A program made the position numbers and the translations under genes. Under the pieces are notes generated by a model. It was not told where the DNA came from and ran no database searches. It saw only the letters and a list, made by a program, of their open reading frames with translations. From Pirellulales bacterium (lineage in GTDB: Bacteria > Planctomycetota > Planctomycetia > Pirellulales > Lacipirellulaceae): a stretch of 45,685 nucleotides of DNA. Shown here one piece after another: positions 17,947-25,700 of this stretch (position 1 is its first letter; each line of letters starts with the position of its first letter). The stretch lies in contig JADLBW010000043.1 of assembly GCA_020847515.1 (NCBI GenBank), positions 1 to 45,685 of the forward strand. Direction: 5' to 3'.

Positions 17947-18100
17947 CGCGGATGAACGCTGATTACCCGGGTTTCCGCGGATCAAGAGAACCAGAAGTGG
18001 CGACCGCCGCTGCACCAGAAGGTCATTGCTCTTCGCAGCAGGCGGGGTAGACAAGTGCCTGGCGACCCGCGGAAATCCGACCAGCCGGCGATCATCCGCG
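17947..18100. repeat. Imperfect 37-bp inverted repeat
   Basis: Arms at 17947-17983 and 18064-18100 pair in about 27 of 37 positions, with both ends best conserved (CGCGGATGA and TTTCCGCGG). The pair lies between the stops of convergent genes. The words resemble the GGATGAACGCTGATT-type intergenic motif common in several planctomycete and verrucomicrobial genomes, as far as I recall. Confidence 0.5.
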
Positions 18101-18129
18101 TGCTCTTGCACAAGCCGCTAGGGCGCCGT

Positions 18130-18522
18130 TCACTCCCCCACGATCTGCTCTTTCACCGGCTGGATGAAGTGCGGGCTCTTGCTGCTCTTGGTCAGCTCTT
18201 CGGCCTTCTGCTCGGCCTTTTTGCGCTCGCTGAATTCAAATAGCGCCACCCGCCGCAGCGTCTGGCTGAAGACGCCCCAATAGGCCTTCAGCCGCACTTC
18301 CTTCGGCCCGGCCCGCTTGACGACCTTTTTTTTGAGAACCGGCGAAGCCTTCTTCTCCGCAGCCGGGCCCTTCGCGGCCGCCGGCTTCTTCGCCACCTTC
18401 TTGAGGACCTTTTTCTTGACCTTTTTCTTCAGACCGGCGGCCTTCACCGCCCCGTTCTTCGAGGCGACCTTTTTCTTGAGGGGAACCTTCTTGGCCGCTT
18501 TCTTGACAGGTTTCTTGGCCAT
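18130..18522 (-). CDS. Histone H1-like lysine-rich protein with a C-terminal conserved segment
   Basis: A 130-residue protein. The first 75 residues are a Lys/Ala/Val repeat sequence (MAKKPVKKAAKKVPLKKK, then LKKKVKKKVLKKVAKKPAA) of the kind found in bacterial H1-like nucleoid proteins, so DNA binding is likely. The last 55 residues differ: VRLKAYWGVFSQTLRRVALF, EFSERKKAEQKAEEL and SPHFIQPVKEQI. They look like a small folded domain with an aromatic core followed by a helix. I believe this tail recurs in planctomycete proteins, but it has no function I can name. I chose the ATG at 18522 (AGGA about 10 bases upstream) over a GTG at 18528. Cytoplasmic; no signal peptide. Confidence 0.75.
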   Translation of the reverse strand: MAKKPVKKAAKKVPLKKKVASKNGAVKAAGLKKKVKKKVLKKVAKKPAAAKGPAAEKKASPVLKKKVVKRAGPKEVRLKAYWGVFSQTLRRVALFEFSERKKAEQKAEELTKSSKSPHFIQPVKEQIVGE

Positions 18523-18825
18523 TCGCACGCGGTCCTGCTCGGTTAAATACGAGAAGCTAGCTAGGTGAATTTAACCTATTGACACGCGGAATGCTAGATG
18601 CTTGCCTCAGTGCGGCGCCCGGCGCATATCGCCCGCGGCGCCCGCCGCTGCAGCGCGCGCCCGCGAACGTGGCAACGCCGCCACAGGGCCACGCAGTACC
18701 TGGACCGTAACGCCCGCGTCCACACTTCCAATTGATTCCAGCGCCGCCAACGAATCCGCTCCCGACCTACTCCCCACTCCCCCCACCCCGCCGCAGCCGC
18801 CCTGCGACGAGCGCCTATTCGACCG
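18523..18825. other. Intergenic region, 303 bases
   Basis: This is the upstream region of the H1-like gene, with a local AT-rich island at about 18540-18600 that may contain its promoter. No clear hexamers, hairpins or open frames with a credible start are seen. Confidence 0.4.
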
Positions 18826-19215
18826 CTACAACGCCACGCCGATCTTCTTCGCCTGCGCCGTCAACGCCGGCTGGAAGTAAACGATTGGCCGCAGGCGGTG
18901 CGCGCCCGGCTTGTCCTTGTAGCGATTGCGGGCCCACAGAAACGTGCCGTCGACCATCTTCCGCGGCAGCTTCCCCTGCTCGACCTTCTGGACGACCAGT
19001 TCAATGAAGGCCAGGTCCGCCTTGGTATAGGCCTTCAGCCCGACGCGCAGTTGATCGTACAGCGAGACCTGCCGCCCGTCGCGATCGGTCTGCCCCCGCG
19101 CCTGAATCCGCGCACTTGTTGGTCCAAAGCTCGACGCCGCCGCGGTGACGAACCCCAGTCCCGCCAGCGCCAGGCCGGCCCATAAAACCGGACGGAACAG
19201 CATTGTCGTTTGCAT
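18826..19215 (-). CDS. Small secreted protein of unknown function
   Basis: A 129-residue product with a signal peptide (FRPVLWAGLALAGLGFVTAA, about residues 6-27). The mature part is a compact mixed sequence: RQVSLYDQLRVGLKAYTKAD, LAFIELVVQKVEQGKLPRKM, VDGTFLWARNRYKDK, PIVYFQPALTAQAKKIGV. It has no cysteines and no recognised domain, but the segment VDGTFLWARNRYKDKPGAHRLRPI has the look of a conserved family, and I think similar small secreted proteins occur in other planctomycetes. The ribosome site is strong (AAGGAG, 7 bases before the ATG). Divergent from the DUF1501 gene. Confidence 0.7.
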   Translation of the reverse strand: MQTTMLFRPVLWAGLALAGLGFVTAAASSFGPTSARIQARGQTDRDGRQVSLYDQLRVGLKAYTKADLAFIELVVQKVEQGKLPRKMVDGTFLWARNRYKDKPGAHRLRPIVYFQPALTAQAKKIGVAL

Positions 19216-19432
19216 CGCCAGGCTCCTTCTTCACGCCCGCGGCGCCTCGCGGCGCGCAGTATGGCCAATTCTCAGGCGGCTTGTAGGCGACCGCCGGTCC
19301 CCGCGGCAAGGGCAATTCGTCCAAAAATGCCCGCCCCCTTGGCAGCTAGCGTTTCCTTTTCCAGCCCGCTTTGGCGCATAATAGCGGCAGCCGTTGATTC
19401 GCTCGCCGCCCTCTGTTCGCGAGGAACTCGTC

Positions 19433-20908
19433 ATGCTCATCATCCCCGGCGCCCTCGGCCGCGACGTCTGCGACCGTCCCGCGCGGCTCACCCGCCGCGA
19501 GCTGCTTCGCGTAGGCGGCTCGAGCCTGCTGGGCCTCTCGCTCGCCGACATGCTCAGCCTGCAACGCGCCGCCGCGGCGTCGCCCGCCGCGCTGGCCGGC
19601 CCCCGCGGCTTCGGCGCCGCCAAGGCCGTCATCATGGTCTACCTCCAGGGCGGCCCCAGCCACCTCGACCTATGGGACCCCAAGGAGAACCTTCCTGACA
19701 ATATGAAGAGCGTCTTCAAGTCGGCCTCCACCTGCCTGCCCGGCGTACAGTTCACCGAACTATTGCCCAAGCTCGCCCAGGTGATCGACCGCACGACCCT
19801 CATCCGCTCGATGAGCTACGAGCCGGTCGGCCTTTTCAACCACACGGCCGCCATCTATCAAATGATGACCGGCTACACGACCGACAAGGTCAGCCCCTCC
19901 GGCCAGCTTGAGCCGCCCAGCCCGAAGGACTTCCCCAATTTCGGATCGCAGATCGTTTCGCTCAAGCCGTCCAGCGAGCCCATGTTGCCGTTCGTCATGC
20001 TGCCCCGCCCGCTGCAGGAAAGCAATGTCATCGGCAAAGGGGGGGCGGCCGGCTTTCTCGGCAAGGCGTTCGACCCCTACACGCTCTACCCCGAGGGCGA
20101 TGATCTCGACCTGCAGAAAATGGAGCGCATTCGCGTCGACGATCTCGAACTGCGCCCCGAGATTCCAGCCTCGCGGCTCATGCGGCGGGCCCGCCTCCGC
20201 GACGCCATCAGCCAGGGCATGCCGCAGTTGGAAAAAGCGGTTGCCGACTACAAGCTTGACGAAAACTACGCCCGCGCCCTCGATCTCATCGTGTCCGGAC
20301 GGGCCCGACAGGCGTTCGATCTGCAGCAAGAGCCGGTCGCCCTTCGCGAGGCGTACGGCAAGAACGCCTTCGGTCAAAGCTGCCTGCTCGCCCGCCGGCT
20401 GATCGAAGCCGGCACCCGCGTAGTCGAAGTGCTGTGGCCCAACGTCGCCAATGGACAGAATCATTCGTTCGACATGCACGCCGATCTTAGCAAGCGACTG
20501 CCGGCGGTCGCGGCCCCCATGCTCGACGCCGGCCTGTCGACGCTCATCGCCGATCTCGATCAGCGCGGCATGCTCGAGGATACGCTCCTGGTCGCCGTCG
20601 GCGAATTCGGCCGCAGCCCGCAGCGCGGCGTAAGCACCTCCGGCAATTCCAATAGCGACGACGGCCGCGACCATTGGCCCTACTGCTTCACCGGCCTCAT
20701 CGCCGGCGCCGGCGTTAAGCGCGGCTTCGTCTACGGGAAAAGCGACCGGACCGGCAGCGCCCCGGCCGAGAACCCCGTCCATCCCACCGAGCTGTTGGCC
20801 ACCGTCTACCACGCGCTGGGAATCGAGCCGCAGACGATCGTCTACAACCACCTGAAGCAGCCCCGGGAATTGGTCAAGGGCCAAGCCGTGTCGGCGCTAT
20901 TCGCCTGA
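19433..20908 (+). CDS. DUF1501 protein, Tat-exported
   Basis: DUF1501 proteins have an alkaline-phosphatase/sulfatase-like fold and are hugely expanded in planctomycetes, usually next to DUF1549/DUF1553 genes; their substrate is unknown. The 491-residue product begins with a twin-arginine-like leader ([20 protein letters not shown]). Family segments are all present: [87 protein letters not shown] and [15 protein letters not shown]. Length is normal. I chose the ATG at 19433, with GAGGA eight bases upstream; the longer frame to 19394 adds no domain. The usual DUF1549/1553 partner is absent on both sides. Confidence 0.93.
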   Translation: MLIIPGALGRDVCDRPARLTRRELLRVGGSSLLGLSLADMLSLQRAAAASPAALAGPRGFGAAKAVIMVYLQGGPSHLDLWDPKENLPDNMKSVFKSASTCLPGVQFTELLPKLAQVIDRTTLIRSMSYEPVGLFNHTAAIYQMMTGYTTDKVSPSGQLEPPSPKDFPNFGSQIVSLKPSSEPMLPFVMLPRPLQESNVIGKGGAAGFLGKAFDPYTLYPEGDDLDLQKMERIRVDDLELRPEIPASRLMRRARLRDAISQGMPQLEKAVADYKLDENYARALDLIVSGRARQAFDLQQEPVALREAYGKNAFGQSCLLARRLIEAGTRVVEVLWPNVANGQNHSFDMHADLSKRLPAVAAPMLDAGLSTLIADLDQRGMLEDTLLVAVGEFGRSPQRGVSTSGNSNSDDGRDHWPYCFTGLIAGAGVKRGFVYGKSDRTGSAPAENPVHPTELLATVYHALGIEPQTIVYNHLKQPRELVKGQAVSALFA

Positions 20909-21260
20909 GGGGCTGATCCCGCCCCCCGCGCCGGCATGCTGTTTGCACCCCGCGTTTCCCGGCAAATTCCCCCTCTGACCGCTATTCCGCGAAGTAGAAT
21001 TACTGTGTAATGTCCCGTCCGCCCTGGGGTCAGGATTAAGTTCCGCCCCGGTGCGAACCGATTTAGCATGGCGTGCGTACAACAGCTTCGACGGCCCCAG
21101 CCGCACCGAAGATAACAAGCCAAGCTTCTGGTCAAGATTCCGTCGGGAGGACCATTATTCGGATTGGCCCGTGTCGGCACATAGCAGCGCGCAGCGTTGT
21201 TCGACATGCGTCATTCTTCCAGCGACTCCACCCAGTCGCAATCGGGCCGGAAGTTTGTTA

Positions 21261-21313
21261 CATGCAAAAGAGGCCGCGTGCCTGGCGCCTGCCAGCCGCG
21301 GCCTCTTTTCATG
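21261..21313. terminator. Bidirectional terminator-like hairpin
   Basis: CATGCAAAAGAGGCCGCG at 21261-21278 pairs with CGCGGCCTCTTTTCATG at 21297-21313 with one bulge, and the loop can form a further CTGGC/GCCAG stem. A-rich and T-rich ends of the stem make it suitable for termination in both directions between the convergent DUF1501 and MrfB-like genes. Confidence 0.65.
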
Positions 21314-21338
21314 CGCCCTCCACACGCCGCACTGCGGT

Positions 21339-21414
21339 AGCCGCGGCTCAACGAGCCGCCAACGCGCGCCGGGCAACGGTTCTCCCCGCCCCGGCGGCTC
21401 GTTGGGCCGCGGCT
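21339..21414. repeat. 22-bp inverted repeat
   Basis: Arms at 21339-21360 and 21393-21414 (core AGCCGCGGCTCAACGAGCCG) are complementary in 21 of 22 positions, separated by 32 bases. It ends two bases before the stop codon of the MrfB-like gene, so it will be the 3' structure of that mRNA. Confidence 0.85.
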
Positions 21415-21416
21415 GT

Positions 21417-22295
21417 TCAGCCCGCCAGCCGCATCGCCAGATCGAGCATCGTCGTTAGGTCAATGGCGTTGTGCAGCAGGATGGCGTCCATCTCCCGTTC
21501 AAAACCGGTGCGCACGTACTGCTGATATGCCGCCGGAATCAGATGGCTCGCGATATCCTCGCTGCGCATCCTTCCGCAGATGTGCCTCTCAAGCGTTTTC
21601 AGCCGGCAATCGGGCAGCGTTCCCCGCCACCGCCGACGGGTGGCGTGCAACAGATCAATATGCAAAGGCGCAGGCGGCCCCGCGCCTCGCAGCAGCAGGT
21701 GTCGCCGCGAGCGATCCACAACCATCGGCCAGTCAAAGCTCTTGCCGTTGAACGTCACGACGACTTCATCGCCCTTCAATCGCTGCCACAGGCTCGCCAG
21801 CACGGCCCGCTCTTCCGAGTAATCCCGAGCTAGTAACAGCTCCACCGCCAGACAGCCGTCGATGCGCCTCAGCAACCCGACCAGAAACAGCGCGCTGCCC
21901 GCCAGGCCGCAAGTCTCCAGGTCCAGTAGCAACAGCCGCCCTGGAAACGCCTCCACCACCGGGCCCAGCCCCCGCGCCTCGCCTCCAGTGCAGGCGGTCG
22001 TCAGATGCTCATGCCGCTTGCGGCTTAGGGCCTCGCCTCCCGGCCAGATCTCGTCCAACGGCAGACAAATCCGCCAATGCTCGCCCCACTCGTTCGTCGT
22101 CGCGCCGCCGCGCCGCAGTAGCCCCGGTATCGGCCTCACCACGCCCGGGCGCAACGCCCGCGCGGCAGGCCCTGCGCCCGCGACACCCGGCGCGGCCGGC
22201 CCCGGAGGCCCGCTCGGCGCCTCGGCAACCGCCACCGGCAGCGGGCCCCGGTTCAGCGCCTCCAGGCGTCGTCTTAATCCTTCATTGAGCGTCAT
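21417..22295 (-). CDS. mrfB: YprB/MrfB-like DEDD exonuclease
   Basis: A 292-residue protein with an RNase H-like DEDD nuclease domain in the C-terminal 175 residues: LLLLDLETCGLAGSALFLVG (first Asp and Glu near 122-126), VVTFNGKSFDWPMV, HIDLLHATRRRWRG and LLHNAIDLTTMLDLA (terminal His and Asp). This is the family of Bacillus subtilis YprB/MrfB, which acts with helicase MrfA in repair of mitomycin C damage. The N-terminal 115 residues are Pro/Ala-rich. The C-terminal TPR region known in the Bacillus protein is missing: the product ends directly after the nuclease. The start is the ATG at 22295, which overlaps the helicase stop as ATGA, implying translational coupling. Another in-frame ATG lies at 22301. 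Confidence 0.82.
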   Translation of the reverse strand: MTLNEGLRRRLEALNRGPLPVAVAEAPSGPPGPAAPGVAGAGPAARALRPGVVRPIPGLLRRGGATTNEWGEHWRICLPLDEIWPGGEALSRKRHEHLTTACTGGEARGLGPVVEAFPGRLLLLDLETCGLAGSALFLVGLLRRIDGCLAVELLLARDYSEERAVLASLWQRLKGDEVVVTFNGKSFDWPMVVDRSRRHLLLRGAGPPAPLHIDLLHATRRRWRGTLPDCRLKTLERHICGRMRSEDIASHLIPAAYQQYVRTGFEREMDAILLHNAIDLTTMLDLAMRLAG

Positions 22296-24874
22296 GCCCA
22301 TGGCGCCTCGCAGGCGGCCGCCACGCTCGCATCCGTCGCCGACAGCAGCAGCTCCAGCAGCAGCAGCGTCGCCTGCTTGTCGGGCATCGCGTGTCCGCGC
22401 GTTAAGTCCGGATCGCTGTGAATCGCCGGCCGCAGGTTCGGCAGTCCCACGCAGCTTGGACAGCCCTCCTCGCACGGACATGTCGCCGCCAATTCGCGAC
22501 AGATCGCCAGGAGATCGTTGATCCGTGCAAAACCCTTTTCGCTGTAACCCAGCCCGCCCGGGTAGCGGTCGTAGACGATCATCGTCGGCCGGCCCGTATT
22601 GTGGCTGTTCACCACGCCGCCTATGTCGCGGCTGTCGCACATCGACACCAGCGGCAGCGCCACGACGGCGAGATTGCGCAGGCCGACGATCCCCTCGCTC
22701 GCCCGGCGCCCGGCGGCCTTCATGGCCGTTCGCACCCCGTCATCGGGCGTGAGCCAGAAGGACGTCGTCTTGAGCAACTGGGCCGGAATGTCGACCGGAC
22801 CTAGCCCGATGTTCTCGCGCGTGCTGAACTTGATCTTCTTGAAGGCCACCGTCTGCCAGGTCACGTCCACGTCGCCGAAGGCCAGCGCCGCCCGCGGCAC
22901 GACGTCGCTTGCCGCCCGCTCGCCCGTGATGAGGACGCTGCTTTCAAGCACCGCCTGCGTGTAATAGTCGGTCTCGCGCCGTTCGACGTAGGCGATTTTT
23001 CCGGCGAGGTCGAGCTCGCGCACCAGGTAGGTTTCGCCGTTATGCAGGTACACCGCCTCCGGGTAAACCAGCTCCGGGGCGCTAATTGCATCGACGTTGG
23101 CAATGACATTGGCATTGGCCTGCTGATTGAACCTCGCCGCCTCGCCGCTGGTGCGCGTCGCGAAGCCATTCGCGATACCCGGCCCGCTCTCCGCGCTCCG
23201 CTTTCCGCTTTCCACCAGCACAATGCTGAACGTATTGTCGCTCATATGCCGCAGGCTCACGCCGATCGTCGGATTCTGCCCGCCGGGGTGATAGTAGGCG
23301 CCGCGGACTTCGGCAAGCTGGCCCTCCTGGCACAGCGCCTCGACGATCGGCCGCGAGAACGGCCCAAACGCCCGCAAGTCGTCCTCTTGCAGCGGCAGCT
23401 CGAACGCCGCCGCCTTCAGATGCCGCGCCAAGACATACGGGTTGTCCGGATCGACCACCGCATGCTCCGGCGATTGCGCGAAGAAATAGTCCGGCCGGCG
23501 CAGCAGATACTGGTCGACCGGGTCGTTTCCCGCCAGCAGCACCGCCAGGCTCTCGCCATGCCGTCGCCCGCTGCGGCCGGCCTGCTGCCAGCAACTGGCG
23601 ATAGTGCCTGGGTAATTGACCAGCAGGGCTACGTCGAGCGAGCCGACGTCGATCCCCAGTTCCAGGGCGTTGGTGGCCGCCACCGCGCGCAACCGCCCGG
23701 CGAACAATCCTTGCTCGATCTCCCGCCGCTGGTTGGGCAAATAGCCGCCGCGGTAAGCCCGTACCTTATCGGTGTGAGGCGACCCTTGCGCATTGAGCGC
23801 CTCGCGCAAGTAGCGGTAAATCAATTCCGCCGCTTGCCGCGTCCGCGTAAACGCCAGCGCCTGACCGTCGGCCGCAATCGCTTCTTCCAGCCACATGACG
23901 GCGTCGTCATTGGCGCTGCGCCGCGCCAGGGAATCGCTGCCCAGCGGCGCCGGGTTCCACAACGCGAAGTACTTCCGCCCGCGGGGCGAACCGTCGTCGT
24001 CGATTACTTCAACCGGCCGGCCGATCAGCCGCTCGACCAGCTCGCCGGGGTTGGCGATCGTCGCGCTGGTGGCTAAGAACGTCGGCTCGCTCCCGTAATG
24101 CCGGCACACGCGCAGCAGCCGCCGCAGCACGGCCGAAACATGCGCCCCCAAAATGCCGCGATAGGTGTGGACTTCATCGAGCACCACCAACCGCAGCTCG
24201 GCGAAGAAGTCGGCCCACTTGGGGTGATAGGGCAGAATCGAGGCGTGGAGCATGTCGGGGTTCGACAGCACGAGATTGGCCTCGTTCCGTATGCGGCGGC
24301 GCTGCGCCGTCGGCGTATCGCCGTCGTACACGCCTGGGCGCATGGCGGCGGCCAGTTCGGCGTCGCCGGCCGTCAGCTCCAGCAACCCCTGGAGCTGGTC
24401 CTGCGCCAGGGCCTTGGTCGGGTAGAGATAAAGCGCCCGGGCGCGCACTCTGCCTGCCCCGCGGAATTCCCCGCACCCTTCTGGTAAGCGCCTGGGGGAG
24501 AGGGTATGACCGCCTGTTGAGCGTCTCCCAGAACCACCCCGCTCGGATTCCTCTACCAGGGTGAGGGGATCAGAAGGCTTGCAGCTCAGCGCCGCCTCCA
24601 GAATGGGCAGGTTGTAGCACAGCGTCTTTCCGCTCGCCGTCCCCGTAACGACGACGGCGTCGCGACCGGCGCGGGCCGCCTCCAGCGCCGCCGCCTGATG
24701 GGCGTACAGCCGCTCGACGCCTCGCGCCGCCAGCACCCGCACCAGCGCCCCGGGCAGCGGCGGAGCCGGCTCGACGTACCGCCCCTCCCGCGCCGGCAGG
24801 GCCTCGACGTGCTCCAGTTGCCCCGCGTAATCGCGCCGCGACTTGACGCGCTCCAACAGCGCACCGACATCCAT
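22292..24874 (-). CDS. mrfA: MrfA/YprA-like DEAD/DEAH helicase with zinc-binding DUF1998 region
   Basis: An 860-residue superfamily 2 helicase. Motif I is VVVTGTASGKTLCYN (Lys near 83), the DEVH box lies in LRLVVLDEVHTYRG (about 235), motif III is ATSATI, and the second RecA domain has ATNALELGIDVGSLD and QQAGRSGRR. The DUF1998 region near residues 795-810 has CPCEEGCPSC, the four-Cys zinc cluster typical of MrfA. In Bacillus, MrfA and the nuclease MrfB excise mitomycin C adducts independently of UvrABC. Two segments look foreign. Residues about 96-143, between motifs I and Ia, come from a repeat-like sequence, and residues about 553-590 come from a heptad microrepeat plus a small palindrome. 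The protein is about 110 residues longer than B. subtilis YprA. Good ribosome site (GGAGG) before the ATG at 24874. Confidence 0.9.
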   Translation of the reverse strand: MDVGALLERVKSRRDYAGQLEHVEALPAREGRYVEPAPPLPGALVRVLAARGVERLYAHQAAALEAARAGRDAVVVTGTASGKTLCYNLPILEAALSCKPSDPLTLVEESERGGSGRRSTGGHTLSPRRLPEGCGEFRGAGRVRARALYLYPTKALAQDQLQGLLELTAGDAELAAAMRPGVYDGDTPTAQRRRIRNEANLVLSNPDMLHASILPYHPKWADFFAELRLVVLDEVHTYRGILGAHVSAVLRRLLRVCRHYGSEPTFLATSATIANPGELVERLIGRPVEVIDDDGSPRGRKYFALWNPAPLGSDSLARRSANDDAVMWLEEAIAADGQALAFTRTRQAAELIYRYLREALNAQGSPHTDKVRAYRGGYLPNQRREIEQGLFAGRLRAVAATNALELGIDVGSLDVALLVNYPGTIASCWQQAGRSGRRHGESLAVLLAGNDPVDQYLLRRPDYFFAQSPEHAVVDPDNPYVLARHLKAAAFELPLQEDDLRAFGPFSRPIVEALCQEGQLAEVRGAYYHPGGQNPTIGVSLRHMSDNTFSIVLVESGKRSAESGPGIANGFATRTSGEAARFNQQANANVIANVDAISAPELVYPEAVYLHNGETYLVRELDLAGKIAYVERRETDYYTQAVLESSVLITGERAASDVVPRAALAFGDVDVTWQTVAFKKIKFSTRENIGLGPVDIPAQLLKTTSFWLTPDDGVRTAMKAAGRRASEGIVGLRNLAVVALPLVSMCDSRDIGGVVNSHNTGRPTMIVYDRYPGGLGYSEKGFARINDLLAICRELAATCPCEEGCPSCVGLPNLRPAIHSDPDLTRGHAMPDKQATLLLLELLLSATDASVAAACEAPWA
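23184..23218. repeat. Heptad microrepeat inside the helicase gene
   Basis: In a fixed 7-base phase the units read CCGCTCT, CCGCGCT, CCGCTTT, CCGCTTT and CCACCAG. On the coding strand these are CGGAAAG-type heptads. A perfect 6-bp hairpin (CGCGAA, TGGC loop, TTCGCG) lies nearby at about 23160-23175. Together they form a low-complexity insertion that remains in frame. Confidence 0.65.
24442..24588. repeat. Repeat-like segment inserted in frame between helicase motifs I and Ia
   Basis: This stretch interrupts the otherwise canonical LPILEAAL and ARALYLYPTKALAQ junction. It is bounded by a 7-bp inverted repeat (CCTTCTG at 24477-24483, CAGAAGG at 24571-24577) and contains GGGGGAGAGGGT and AGGGTGAGGGG words, like the CCCTCACCC/CCTCTCCC intergenic repeats frequent in planctomycetes. 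It encodes about 48 residues rich in Gly, Ser, Arg and Pro. Confidence 0.6.
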
Positions 24875-25078
24875 GGCGAACCACCCTCCCTGAACGTCCT
24901 ACTAAACGCCCGTGCAGTATATCGGCCGGGCGGTGACGCCAGCAAGGTTGTTCAATGATGCTAGCAACGCCGGCGCTGGTCTTGTCGTCCTTCGCCCGCC
25001 AAAGCTACAGTTTCGCCTGGCCTATGGCCGAGTTGTACACGAGCGCTATCGTGAAACCGTTCGGAGGTCCATTCCGCC

Positions 25079-25408
25079 ATGCAAGGATTCGATCCCGCTC
25101 AAGGCGTCGTCCTCAACGACACCGCCCGTCACCTGATCAACGACGTGCTCGTTTGGATCGGCTTCGGCACCGTCATCGGCCTGTTGGCCAAGGCGATCAT
25201 GCCGGGCCGAGATCCCGGCGGCGCGATCGCCACGGTCCTGATGGGCATCGGCGGCACGATCCTCGGCTGCGGGACGATGAGCTACTTCTACGAGGGCGAG
25301 CGCGTCGTCCCGGTGAGCCCGCTGGGGATGGTCGTCGGCGTCATGGGCACGCTGATCATCCTGTTCTTCTACAAACTGCTGGGCGGCTATTACTTCATCG
25401 AAGGCTAA
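25079..25408 (+). CDS. GlsB/YeaQ/YmgE-family membrane protein
   Basis: A 109-residue integral membrane protein. Residues about 22-45 contain VLVWIGFGTVIGLLAKAIMPGRDPGG, the family signature with its conserved GxLAxxxxPG element. Two further hydrophobic helices follow (ATVLMGIGGTILGCGTM, about 50-67, and LGMVVGVMGTLIILFFYKLL, about 80-100). The family (once called transglycosylase-associated) is linked to envelope or general stress responses, but its biochemical role is unknown. The N terminus carries about 20 extra hydrophilic residues compared with the short E. coli YeaQ. Ribosome site GGAGG about 11 bases before the ATG. Monocistronic, divergent from mrfA. Confidence 0.87.
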   Translation: MQGFDPAQGVVLNDTARHLINDVLVWIGFGTVIGLLAKAIMPGRDPGGAIATVLMGIGGTILGCGTMSYFYEGERVVPVSPLGMVVGVMGTLIILFFYKLLGGYYFIEG

Positions 25409-25500
25409 TACGTCAGCCGCGCCCACCGCCAGCGGATCGGCTATTCCCGCCGCCGCCGGCGGCTCAGCGCAGCGACGTACGAGGACTGACCAGTTCCCCC

Positions 25501-25612
25501 CCAACAACAAACAACCAACAACGGACAACCAACAACGGACAACTGACGACGGACAACTGACGACGGACAACTGACAACTGACAACTGACAACTGACAACG
25601 GACCACGGACAC
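25501..25612. repeat. Tandem heptad array, 16 units
   Basis: The 112 bases divide exactly into sixteen 7-bp units with no phase break. Fifteen fit C-N-N-A-C-N-A. Unit types are CCAACAA (three), CAAACAA (one), CGGACAA (four), CTGACGA (two), CTGACAA (four), CGGACCA (one) and CGGACAC (one). CGGACAA and CTGACGA or CCAACAA alternate over units 4-10, giving a higher-order 14-base period. The array is followed by CCCCCC. Confidence 0.92.
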
Positions 25613-25634
25613 CCCCCTAACGCCGCACCCAACG

Positions 25635-25700
25635 TGACAGCCGGCAGGCCGTAGCGAGGCTCAGGACACGAAACCCCGCCGTAAGCACTGCCGGCTGTCA
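25635..25700. repeat. 13-bp perfect inverted repeat
   Basis: TGACAGCCGGCAG at 25635-25647 and its exact complement at 25688-25700 are separated by 40 bases. It lies just after the heptad array, beyond the stop of the VWA/TadG-like gene. Confidence 0.8.

Larger units (their letters stand above)
20909..21416. other. Convergent intergenic region with two strong hairpins
   Basis: The 508 bases between two convergent genes contain the bidirectional terminator-like hairpin at 21261-21313 and the 22-bp inverted repeat at 21339-21414. The first 350 bases show nothing recognisable. Confidence 0.5.

Noticed and set aside
19760..20884. Long open frame antisense to the DUF1501 gene (374 residues)
   Set aside because: It is a GC-skewed shadow: the sense frame is a clear family member and the antisense product shows no domain or good start.
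25501..25612. Heptad array as a CRISPR or as replication iterons
   Set aside because: Units are 7 bp with no spacers, and there is no dnaA/rep gene or AT-rich region next to it.
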